Part shown: positions 1 to 5,957 of the stretch, one piece after another | How positions within the stretch are numbered: the stretch's first letter is position 1 | Layout: each line of letters opens with the position of its first letter | Source: Fimbriimonadaceae bacterium | GTDB taxonomy: Bacteria; Armatimonadota; Fimbriimonadia; Fimbriimonadales; Fimbriimonadaceae | Direction of reading: 5' to 3' | Length of the DNA stretch: 6,856 nucleotides | Assembly (NCBI GenBank): GCA_014380605.1 | Contig: JACMJO010000247.1 | Span: 1-6,856, forward strand | Notes under the pieces: generated by a model | What the model was told of the DNA's origin: nothing | Databases searched by the model: none | The model's input: only the letters and a program-made list of their open reading frames with translations | Translations under genes and position numbers: made by a program

Positions 1-834
1 CGTGAACCATCGTCGCTTGCTGAGGTAGGCGCCTTGGAAAAGGGCTCCGGGCTTCAGGAACTTCGCACTGGAGTCGCCAAAGGAGTAGTTGGAACCACCG
101 GAGAATCGGGTGAGACCCTTCGCGTAGTGGCTCTTGGCAGGCTCGGCCAATCCAGCTCCCTGAGTCGCCATGTACCACAGGTCGGTTCCGAACCAATAGT
201 CGTAAGGTCCCCATATCTCGGTGTTTACGTAGCGAGGATCGATGAATTGGGCACGAGCGAAGTCTTCCTTACCACCCGTAAACATGATGATCTCCGATAC
301 GGCTTCAAGCTCGGTTTGGGAAGTCGAGCCCGTTGAGGTTGGCGTACCGGAACCTCCGTAGGCCCAGTGTGTGATGCCCTTTTTCGCATAGTAATAAGCG
401 GCGCTATTGGGGCCGAATACGGCTGGGCCAGTTCCGGTGAGCCAAACGCCTTGGAGGGCGTTTGCCAAATAGGACATAGGCTGGGCTTTGCGATTGTTGG
501 GGAGCGGATCGTAGTAAGAAAGGCCCGTTCGCGACGATTCGCCTGGGCTCATGAATATCTGCGTGTTCTTGAGATACGGGCCCAGTTGGACGCTGCTACT
601 CCAGTTGTAGGAGTTTTGGTAGGTTGTCCAGTCCTGATAGTTCATCGGGAAAACGTCGTCGTTGTCGCCCAAATAAATCATCGTGCCGGTGGCGATTTGC
701 TTCATGTTGCTAAGATCGCTAGTCTTTTTCGCCGCCATCTTTGCTTGGGCGAAGACCGGGAATAGGATCGCGGCCAAGATCGCGATGATTGCGATGACGA
801 CCAGGAGTTCGATAAGGGTAAATGCTCTTTTCAT
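1..834 (-). CDS. Pseudopilin-like protein with prepilin N-terminal methylation signal (3' end missing)
   Basis: Reading leftward from the ATG at 834-832 gives 278 codons with no stop, so the gene continues past base 1. The N-terminus is a type IV prepilin/type II secretion pseudopilin signal: short basic leader MKRA, predicted cleavage before F5, conserved Glu at +5 (E9), then a hydrophobic helix to about residue 29. The rest is the usual globular head of this exported family: an N-terminal segment with DNDD (57-60), a Tyr/Trp/Gly-rich body, and a late RFSGGSNYSFGDSSAKF block (243-259). That block aligns with the RH-GG-NY-F-DGH-K block of DUF1559-like pseudopilins, but with Phe for His (244), and Ser-Ser for Gly-His (255-256). 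The product would be processed by prepilin peptidase and displayed at the envelope; its precise role is unknown. Such genes are highly multiplied in Armatimonadota and Planctomycetes. A good Shine-Dalgarno precedes the start. The family call is firm, the function is not. Confidence 0.9.
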   Translation of the reverse strand, partial: MKRAFTLIELLVVIAIIAILAAILFPVFAQAKMAAKKTSDLSNMKQIATGTMIYLGDNDDVFPMNYQDWTTYQNSYNWSSSVQLGPYLKNTQIFMSPGESSRTGLSYYDPLPNNRKAQPMSYLANALQGVWLTGTGPAVFGPNSAAYYYAKKGITHWAYGGSGTPTSTGSTSQTELEAVSEIIMFTGGKEDFARAQFIDPRYVNTEIWGPYDYWFGTDLWYMATQGAGLAEPAKSHYAKGLTRFSGGSNYSFGDSSAKFLKPGALFQGAYLSKRRWFT

Positions 835-841
835 GGGTATG

Positions 842-845
842 CCTC
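842..845 (-). promoter_or_regulatory. Ribosome binding site of the pseudopilin gene
   Basis: On the minus strand GAGG lies 7 bases before the ATG at 834-832. It is the best placed Shine-Dalgarno in the window and supports the start that yields the complete prepilin leader. Confidence 0.65.
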
Positions 846-864
846 TATGCTAAAAAGTCCCGCT

Positions 865-878
865 CGGCATCATTGCCG
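865..878 (-). repeat. Small hairpin in the presumed 5' leader of the pseudopilin gene
   Basis: CGGCA and TGCCG form a perfect 5-bp stem around a 4-base loop (870-873), about 30 bases upstream of the pseudopilin ATG. It would lie in the leader if transcription begins further upstream. It has no T-tract, so it is not a terminator. It could affect mRNA stability or translation, or be chance. I found no convincing -35/-10 pair for the pseudopilin gene in 835-1032. Confidence 0.3.
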
Positions 879-908
879 CGTGGGTGCTATCAAGGTAACT
901 GGAGGCGG

Positions 909-938
909 TTGATTCGGTGAACCGACAAAAGCTATATA
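909..938 (+). promoter_or_regulatory. Candidate sigma-70-type promoter with an internal dyad, upstream of the M3 peptidase gene
   Basis: TTGATT (909-914) and TATATA (933-938) are separated by 18 bases, a reasonable match to the -35 and -10 consensus, which would start a transcript near 945 with a leader of roughly 88 bases. In the spacer, TCGGT (914-918) and ACCGA (921-925) form a perfect inverted repeat around 2 bases, where a repressor or MerR-type activator could bind. A weak stem (GCCCT 942-946 with AGGGC 957-961) sits just downstream. This competes with the start-proximal -10-like box at 1021-1026. Confidence 0.35.
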
Positions 939-1020
939 TTTGCCCTGTCCTTTGGGAGGGCCTGACCCATTTCAGCAGGGCTTAATCAATTGCGGGAACG
1001 TTATCACAGATTTGATAGTA

Positions 1021-1026
1021 AATAAT
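1021..1026 (+). promoter_or_regulatory. Start-proximal -10-like box of the M3 peptidase gene
   Basis: AATAAT (5 of 6 to the -10 consensus) ends 6 bases before the ATG at 1033, the spacing expected if transcription started at or next to the start codon. No good -35 is visible. The only Shine-Dalgarno-like bases, GAGG at 1028-1031, are one base from the ATG and too close to work normally. That makes a leaderless or near-leaderless mRNA possible but unproven. Confidence 0.25.
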
Positions 1027-1032
1027 CGAGGT

Positions 1033-3051
1033 ATGACCACCCGGTTCAAGGTTCTCGTATGCGCCGTTGCATATCTATCTCTTCTCAGCATCGCTATTGC
1101 TCAAGAGGTTCCAGCCTCGATCAAGGACGCGACCGCGCGGGCCGACGACGCGATCTCCAAAATTCTCGCCGTGCCCGATGCGGAACGCACTTGGGTCAAC
1201 ACCCTTGGGGCTTTCGACGACGCCATGGGCAAGCTGGAGCGCGACACCTCAATCCCCATCTTCATGGCGAATGTGTCGACGGATGCCAAGGTTCGCAACG
1301 ATGCTAGGGCAGGCGAGGAGTATCTCGGCAACTGGTTCGTCGAGCTTGGGGTCCGAGAGGATCTTTATAAGGCAACGAAGGCGTTTGCCGGCCTCAAGCC
1401 CAAGTTGAACCCGGAGCAACAGAGGATGCTGGACTTCACCCTGCGCGACTACCGAAGGGCGGGAATGGAGTTACCAAAGGAAAAGCGGGATCGGGTCGCG
1501 GAGATTCAGAAGGAACTAAACCGGCTTGGTATCGCATTCGGCACCAATATTGCCGACGACGAGACCTCTGTTCCGATGACAGTCGCAGAACTTAAGGGCG
1601 TTTCTAGCGATGTGATCAAGGGTCTTAAAAGAGCGGGGAAAGATATGGTCCTTGTGACCATGGACGGGCCCACATTCAGCGCGGTTACCGATAGTGCGGA
1701 ACTAGAGGGATCCAGGCAGAAGCTTTGGATCGCCTACAAGCGTCGCGGCGGCGATAAGAACAACGACGTGCTCAAGCAATTGTTTGAGCTTCGCGCGGAA
1801 TTAGCGAAACTGCTCGGATACAAGACTTTTTCTGACTATGTTCTTGAACCCAGAATGGCGAAGAATGCCGCCACCGTGGCCAAGTTCTATGCTGAGTTGA
1901 GGCCGATCGTTCGGAAGAAGGCTCAAGTTGACCTGGCGGAGTTTACGAAGGCTAAGCGAGATCACACCAAGAATCCGAAAGCCGAGCTGTTTCCGTGGGA
2001 CTACTCGTTCTATAAGTCTCGCTTGCAACAACAGAAGTATGCGGTCGACAGCGAGAAAATCGCCGAATACTTCCCGATGACCAAGGTCTATGACGGTCTG
2101 TTTGCGACGACCCAATCCCTCTATGGATTGACGTACAAGGACGTCACCTCGAAGGCTAAGTCTCTGGGAGTAGATATCTGGCATCCCGACGTCAAGATGT
2201 TCGAGGTCACGGACAAGGCCGACAACAAGCTGATCGGCCACTTCCTGCTGGACCTCTACCCAAGGCCGGGCAAGTACACCCATGCGGCTTGCTGGGGTCT
2301 TCACGGTCGAAAGAAGTGGTTAGACGGGACGGTTTCCACGCCATTAGCCGCCCTGGTCTGCAACTTCACCAAGCCGACTTCTAGTAAGCCATCTTTGCTT
2401 CGCCACGACGAAGTCGAGACTTTCTTCCACGAATTCGGGCACGTGCTCCACAACCTGCTTACCAAGGCCGACACCAATCGATTTGCCGGCGCTGCGACAT
2501 CGCGAGACTTCGTGGAGGCTCCAAGCCAGATGTTTGAGAACTGGATTTGGAATGCACAGGTGCTGAATACGTTCGCCGCCCACTATAAGACTGGCGCGAA
2601 GCTGCCAAAGAAGACTTTGGACGGCATGCTTGCGGCCCGAAACCTTGGAAGTGGGATCGAGACCGAACACCAGTTTTACTACGGAATGGTCGATCAGGCG
2701 TATCACACATCGCCCACCGGCAAGGTAGACCCTACGAAAATCAGCGAAGACCTCTTCCCTAAGGTGGAACTCTACAAAAAAGTCCCGGGCGTGCATTATC
2801 AGACCTCGTTTGGCCATCTGGTGGGTTATGAAGGAGCCTATTATGGCTACCAGTGGTCGTTGGTTTATGCCCAAGACATGTTCCAGAAGTTCGAGGAACT
2901 TGGAATCCTATCACCAAAGGCTGGCGCCTATTACCGCGAGAAGGTATTGGCTCGGGGCGGAACGATGGACGAGTTCGCAATGCTTCGCGACTATTTGGGC
3001 AGAGAGCCTAATCTTGCTGCCTTCTTAAGGCATCTTGGGCTAAGCAAGTAA
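1033..3051 (+). CDS. Secreted M3-family zinc metallopeptidase (oligopeptidase A/Dcp/thimet type)
   Basis: Encodes 672 residues from the ATG at 1033. That start is chosen because it opens directly into a Sec signal peptide (basic MTTRFK, hydrophobic 7-22, likely cleavage after AIA at 23); a longer frame from the TTG at 940 adds a 31-residue non-signal extension. The catalytic signature is complete: HEFGH at 466-470 (zinc ligands H466 and H470, catalytic E467) and the third zinc ligand E495 in DFVEAPS, 25 residues after H470 as in thimet oligopeptidase. Near the C-terminus FGHL (593-596) and the Tyr/Gly-rich YYGYQWS (603-609) match the family's substrate-binding loop. N-terminal helices (about 25-230) probably form the lid over the channel. 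Family members hydrolyse short peptides. Well-studied bacterial M3 enzymes are mostly cytoplasmic, so this one likely works on peptides outside the inner membrane. The length is normal and a terminator follows. Confidence 0.95.
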   Translation: MTTRFKVLVCAVAYLSLLSIAIAQEVPASIKDATARADDAISKILAVPDAERTWVNTLGAFDDAMGKLERDTSIPIFMANVSTDAKVRNDARAGEEYLGNWFVELGVREDLYKATKAFAGLKPKLNPEQQRMLDFTLRDYRRAGMELPKEKRDRVAEIQKELNRLGIAFGTNIADDETSVPMTVAELKGVSSDVIKGLKRAGKDMVLVTMDGPTFSAVTDSAELEGSRQKLWIAYKRRGGDKNNDVLKQLFELRAELAKLLGYKTFSDYVLEPRMAKNAATVAKFYAELRPIVRKKAQVDLAEFTKAKRDHTKNPKAELFPWDYSFYKSRLQQQKYAVDSEKIAEYFPMTKVYDGLFATTQSLYGLTYKDVTSKAKSLGVDIWHPDVKMFEVTDKADNKLIGHFLLDLYPRPGKYTHAACWGLHGRKKWLDGTVSTPLAALVCNFTKPTSSKPSLLRHDEVETFFHEFGHVLHNLLTKADTNRFAGAATSRDFVEAPSQMFENWIWNAQVLNTFAAHYKTGAKLPKKTLDGMLAARNLGSGIETEHQFYYGMVDQAYHTSPTGKVDPTKISEDLFPKVELYKKVPGVHYQTSFGHLVGYEGAYYGYQWSLVYAQDMFQKFEELGILSPKAGAYYREKVLARGGTMDEFAMLRDYLGREPNLAAFLRHLGLSK

Positions 3052-3101
3052 AGTCGAAGGCAAACGCTTGGCTTTATTCGTCATTGTTATCGGATACTGA
3101 A

Positions 3102-3130
3102 GAGACCGCCCGTTCGGCGGTCTTGTTTTC
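3102..3130 (+). terminator. Intrinsic terminator of the M3 peptidase gene
   Basis: AGACCGCC (3103-3110) and GGCGGTCT (3116-3123) make a perfect 8-bp GC-rich stem with the 5-base loop CGTTC. The stem runs into TTGTTTTC (3123-3130), and a purine stretch precedes it. It begins about 50 bases after the peptidase stop. Its T-tract ends only 2 bases before the ATG of the next gene, so it occupies the place where that gene's promoter or ribosome binding site would be expected. Confidence 0.85.
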
Positions 3131-3132
3131 TG

Positions 3133-4104
3133 ATGACAGATGCATTAATTTCCCGACGATCGATTTTGCAATCGGCTGGCGTCGTAGCGGCCGCTACCGT
3201 CCTGCCGAGCAGGGCCAGCGCAGAGATCGAGCCCCAGTTCCCCCGCAAAAAGCGGGCGCTTCGGATTGCCCACATGACGGACATCCATGTCCAACCTGAG
3301 CGCAGTGCGGCCCTGGGTTGGGAAAGGTGCTTGGAACATGCCCAAGGTCAGCGCGACAAGCCCGACATCATCTTCACCGGCGGCGACCTCATCATGGACG
3401 CCCTAGTTGCCGATGAAGCAAGGGTTAAAGCCCAGTGGGACATCTTCAATCGGGTGCTGAAGCGGAACATCGAAGTTCCCGTCGAGCACTGCTTGGGCAA
3501 TCATGACGTCTGGGGTTGGGGGGCGAGAAGCACGTTTCGGTCGGCTTCAAGGTTTGGCAAGGTATTCGCACTCGATGCCCTAGAGCTGGAGAAACCTTAT
3601 AGAAGCTTTGATCGAGCCGGATGGCATTTTATCGTCCTGGATAGCACGGCTCCGCTGTCGGGCAACGGTTACACGGCGAAGCTCGATAGTGTTCAGTTCG
3701 AATGGCTTCAAGACGATCTTGCAAAAGTCGGAACGAAGACGCCGGTGTTCGTACTGAGCCACATCCCCATCCTTTCTGCGTGCGCTTTCTATCACGGCGA
3801 CAATGAGAAGTCGGGCCAATGGCGGGTTCCCGGCGCTTGGATGCATCTGGACTCCCGGCGGATCAAGGACCTCTTCAACCGGTATCCGAACGTCAAGGTC
3901 TGCGTGAGCGGACACATCCACCTAGTGGACCGGGTCAATTACTGCGGCGTTACTTACACTTGTCGAGGTGCGGTTTCGGCGGGGTGGTGGGGAGGCGACT
4001 TCCAGGAGACGAAGTGCGGATACTCGCTGATCGATCTCTACAACGACGGGACCTTCTTCACACGATACGTGACGTACGGCTGGAAACCCTGCGAATCGGT
4101 GTAG
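3133..4104 (+). CDS. Tat-exported calcineurin-like metallophosphoesterase
   Basis: Encodes 323 residues. The N-terminus is a twin-arginine signal: SRRSILQS at 7-14, hydrophobic 15-24, likely cleavage after ASA at 30. This suggests export folded, probably with metals already bound. The metallophosphoesterase motifs are all present in order: D50-x-H52, GGD at 83-85, GNHD at 122-125, H210 in SHIP, and GHIH at 260-263, giving a two-metal site. The C-terminal part (GAVSAGWWGG, about 278-287) resembles CpdA/Icc-like secreted phosphoesterases; the substrate (phosphodiester, nucleotide, phospholipid or phosphoprotein) cannot be read from sequence. There is no Shine-Dalgarno before the ATG. No ATG, GTG or TTG lies upstream in frame before the peptidase stop, and later starts would lose the Tat signal, so the start is well fixed. 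Expression may depend on terminator read-through or an unseen promoter. Confidence 0.92.
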   Translation: MTDALISRRSILQSAGVVAAATVLPSRASAEIEPQFPRKKRALRIAHMTDIHVQPERSAALGWERCLEHAQGQRDKPDIIFTGGDLIMDALVADEARVKAQWDIFNRVLKRNIEVPVEHCLGNHDVWGWGARSTFRSASRFGKVFALDALELEKPYRSFDRAGWHFIVLDSTAPLSGNGYTAKLDSVQFEWLQDDLAKVGTKTPVFVLSHIPILSACAFYHGDNEKSGQWRVPGAWMHLDSRRIKDLFNRYPNVKVCVSGHIHLVDRVNYCGVTYTCRGAVSAGWWGGDFQETKCGYSLIDLYNDGTFFTRYVTYGWKPCESV

Positions 4105-4110
4105 GAAGGA

Positions 4111-4148
4111 CCTCGGGGCGGAAGAAGGGCCGCCGCCGAGGACTGTTT
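4111..4148 (+). terminator. Probable terminator hairpin after the metallophosphoesterase gene
   Basis: CCTCGG-GGCGG (4111-4121) pairs with CCGCC-G-CCGAGG (4130-4141), an 11-bp very GC-rich stem with one bulged G (4135) and an 8-base loop. It starts 6 bases after the phosphoesterase stop. The following ACTGTTTA is only a weak T-tract, so termination may be inefficient. The gap lies between convergent genes and the stem could also slow transcripts of the minus-strand glycosyltransferase gene, although that side has no good T-tract either. Confidence 0.55.
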
Positions 4149-4226
4149 AGGAGGTGTCTGAGGCGGTTCATTTCGCGCTTTACAGACAAGGATACGACCT
4201 AGTCCTCCCCCATTTTGTTCCGAATT

Positions 4227-5141
4227 CTAGAAGTCGCGCAGGAACATCTTCTTGTAAATGGTGGCTATTCCTTTTGCGATTCTGCGGGAGAGTTTTTGTG
4301 GCACCGTCATCTTGCGACCAGATTGGAATTTCATTGCCTCGCCGCGACGGATGGTTGAGACCACCCGCCGAACCTGCTTCCAATACCGGAGATCCCAGCC
4401 CGACATTGCGCTGTGATAGACATAGGGGTGGACCGCCCTGACTTCCCCGCGATAGCCGTTAATCGCCCTGAAAATGCCCTTGGGTACGTCTAGCTCCACC
4501 TCCGCGAAAGTCCAAGGAGTTAAGGAGTAGCCAGCCGTGTCAGGGATAAGTTCGCCTAAGCCAGTCGTGGACATGGCGGGCGAAACACAGCCTTCATCAT
4601 GGATTTTCCCAGCGAGGCGGTCGAGTCCCAAGCGGTCAAAATCGCGGCTAACTTCCAAAGATCGATCGACAACTGTTTGGCCGTTTGGAGTGCGCTCGTA
4701 GTAGAGCATGCCGCCGTTCATTCTCGCGACCTTTGTTGAACCGATCTTTTGCATATTGGCAACCGTATCGCCCCAATACGCTCCATTGGTGATCCAGTCA
4801 CCCATCGCGGCAAAGTCCTTGCCCGCGAACAACGGGAACAGTTCGTCTAGGTTCTTGACGGCCAAGGAGTCCGAGTCCAGAAAGAGAACCCGGTTTGCCG
4901 CCGTCTTTTGAAGAGCTACGACTTTTTGGAGATAGGGCTCAACGCCTGCCACAGGTTCAACGACCGCGTCGAACCATCGTCGGACATCTGCGTCCGCACA
5001 ATCGCTCAGGAGGACGAACGGGGCCATTGCGCCATGCAAACGAGCCGACATGGCCAAGGCCATCGCCTGCTTTGCATACTTGGGATGCCCGCAGGCGACT
5101 GAAAAAAGGATCGCCTGTCCTGGGAAGAGGTCTGAACTCAT
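4227..5141 (-). CDS. GT8-like glycosyltransferase (nucleotide-sugar GT-A fold)
   Basis: Encodes 304 residues with no signal peptide, so it is probably cytoplasmic or peripheral at the inner face of the membrane. The N-terminal AILFSVACGHPKY looks like the first strand of a GT-A fold. VLFLDSDSLAVKN (85-97) holds the D89-S-D91 motif that binds Mn2+ and the nucleotide sugar, preceded by a PYLQKVVAL helix as in GT8 enzymes. RMNGGMLYY (140-148) resembles the GT8 acceptor-side N-x-G-V/M motif, HDEG at 181-184 could be catalytic, and H238 and H243 could complete the metal site. The last 50 residues are very basic (RR, KK) and amphipathic, suitable for membrane contact. Donor and acceptor are unknown; envelope glycan or glycolipid synthesis is an inference. 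No Shine-Dalgarno is visible, but starting later would cut into the first strand. It lies 103 bases downstream of msrB on the same strand. Confidence 0.75.
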   Translation of the reverse strand: MSSDLFPGQAILFSVACGHPKYAKQAMALAMSARLHGAMAPFVLLSDCADADVRRWFDAVVEPVAGVEPYLQKVVALQKTAANRVLFLDSDSLAVKNLDELFPLFAGKDFAAMGDWITNGAYWGDTVANMQKIGSTKVARMNGGMLYYERTPNGQTVVDRSLEVSRDFDRLGLDRLAGKIHDEGCVSPAMSTTGLGELIPDTAGYSLTPWTFAEVELDVPKGIFRAINGYRGEVRAVHPYVYHSAMSGWDLRYWKQVRRVVSTIRRGEAMKFQSGRKMTVPQKLSRRIAKGIATIYKKMFLRDF

Positions 5142-5174
5142 CGCGCCGGAAGGAAGATACCGGAAAGGAAGGAA

Positions 5175-5239
5175 GGGAAGAGGGAATCAGGGACTCATTG
5201 AGTCATCAACGGTCGGACCTTTCCTTATTCCCTTATCCC
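5175..5239 (-). repeat. Imperfect inverted repeat with nested palindrome between msrB and the glycosyltransferase gene
   Basis: Arms 5175-5191 and 5223-5239 pair at 14 of 17 positions plus one G-T wobble; the core AGGGAATCAGG against CCTTATTCCCT matches 10 of 11. The 31-base loop holds a perfect palindrome GACTCA-T-TGAGTC (5192-5204). One flank is a 25-base pure purine run (5162-5186), the other nearly all pyrimidine (5218-5246). In the msrB transcript this would fold as a long stem followed by a pyrimidine-rich stretch, so it could terminate or process the msrB mRNA. The palindrome could also be an operator for the glycosyltransferase gene. No insertion-sequence features are seen. Confidence 0.5.
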
Positions 5240-5244
5240 CTCTC

Positions 5245-5757
5245 TTACTTGCCTTTGGCCGCTTCAAACAGCATTGCGTCCGAGTTCAGGCAGTAGCGCC
5301 ATCCGGTCGGTTTGGGGCCGTCATCGAAGGCATGGCCCAGGTGGCCGTCGCATCTCGCGCAGAGAATTTCGATCCTGTCCATGCCGTGGCTTCCATCATT
5401 GCGGTACCAAACATTCTCTTCCTTGATCGGACGGTAGAACGAGGGCCAGCCGGTTCCAGATTCGAACTTGTGGTCGTTTGAGAAGAGGGGCAGCTTGCAT
5501 CCGGCGCAGATGTAAATTCCTGGCTCTTTCTTGTCATGGAACTTGCCGCAGAACGCGGCCTCGGTCCCTTTAGCACGAAGGATCGTGTATTGGGTCGGCG
5601 TGAGGATTTTCTTCCACTGGGCATCCGTCTTGACAACCTTGTCCTTGCGGACAGGCGGGGTCGAGCGGACCTTGATGTTCAACGCGTATTGCGCAGAACA
5701 AGCGGCAACAAGGGTGGCTACGGCGAGAATGGCGGGGATGAGCTTCTTTGCATTCAT
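5245..5757 (-). CDS. msrB: Lipoprotein peptide-methionine (R)-S-oxide reductase
   Basis: Encodes 170 residues. MsrB reduces the R-epimer of methionine sulfoxide in proteins. The zinc-binding pairs are complete: C84/C87 (CAGC) and C133/C136 (CARC). The catalytic cysteine is C156 in RYCLNS, and GTGWPSF (101-107), SHGMDRIEI and HLGHAFDDGP are classic MsrB blocks. The N-terminus is a lipoprotein signal with lipobox VAAC, so C20 would be lipidated and the enzyme tethered in the envelope; residues 21-42 are a linker. The usual resolving cysteine, 54 residues before the catalytic one, is Thr102 here. C70 lies 86 residues before it, the spacing I recall for the alternative resolving cysteine (Cys31/Cys117 type, as in Xanthomonas MsrB). 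Only a weak purine stretch (GAAGAA) precedes the ATG. Envelope MsrB normally needs electrons carried across the membrane; no partner is in this window. Confidence 0.95.
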   Translation of the reverse strand: MNAKKLIPAILAVATLVAACSAQYALNIKVRSTPPVRKDKVVKTDAQWKKILTPTQYTILRAKGTEAAFCGKFHDKKEPGIYICAGCKLPLFSNDHKFESGTGWPSFYRPIKEENVWYRNDGSHGMDRIEILCARCDGHLGHAFDDGPKPTGWRYCLNSDAMLFEAAKGK

Positions 5758-5945
5758 GGTTTCTTCGTTCTAGACTCGCATAAGGTGAATTCTTTGCGAT
5801 TGATTCCTGCACTGGGACCATTATTGGATATTCCGCGACGATTGAGATGAAAATGACCAAGTTTTGATGGTGTTCCAAGCCCATTGCTACAGAAGAATTG
5901 ACCATCACATGGCCTAGGACACGCATCCGCAGTTCCTATTCCACG

Positions 5946-5951
5946 TAAAGT
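5946..5951 (+). promoter_or_regulatory. Start-proximal -10-like box of the PIG-L gene
   Basis: TAAAGT (4 of 6, TANNNT form) ends 6 bases before the ATG at 5958, the spacing expected for a transcript starting at the start codon. No strong Shine-Dalgarno is present. In the remaining divergent region (5758-5957) I see only a TTGACC (5898-5903) without a matching -10, and a widely spaced 7-bp inverted repeat (TGATGGT 5865-5871, ACCATCA 5901-5907). No clear msrB promoter could be placed. Confidence 0.22.
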
Positions 5952-5957
5952 ATCCCT

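Noticed and set aside
34..765. Two plus-strand open frames (34-336 and 367-765)
   Set aside because: They are antisense to the pseudopilin gene, whose prepilin signal and family motifs are unmistakable. Their translations show no recognisable domain.
940..1032. N-terminal extension of the M3 peptidase from a TTG at 940
   Set aside because: The 31 extra residues have no signal character and would bury the Sec signal peptide that begins at the ATG at 1033. The TTG also overlaps the candidate -10 box.
1801..2874. Long minus-strand open frames inside the M3 peptidase gene (1801-2304, 2344-2874)
   Set aside because: They lie opposite the conserved catalytic region of the peptidase and encode no recognisable motif; open frames of this length are common by chance opposite GC-rich genes.
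4149..4202. Near-perfect Shine-Dalgarno AGGAGGTG (4149-4156) in the convergent gap
   Set aside because: No ATG, GTG or TTG lies at a suitable distance. Only a CTG opening 14 codons follows, so a small gene is not supported.
4895..5481. Plus-strand open frames across the glycosyltransferase start and msrB (4895-5296, 5050-5481)
   Set aside because: They run antisense to two well-supported genes, cross the purine-rich intergenic repeat, and encode low-complexity basic peptides without motifs.
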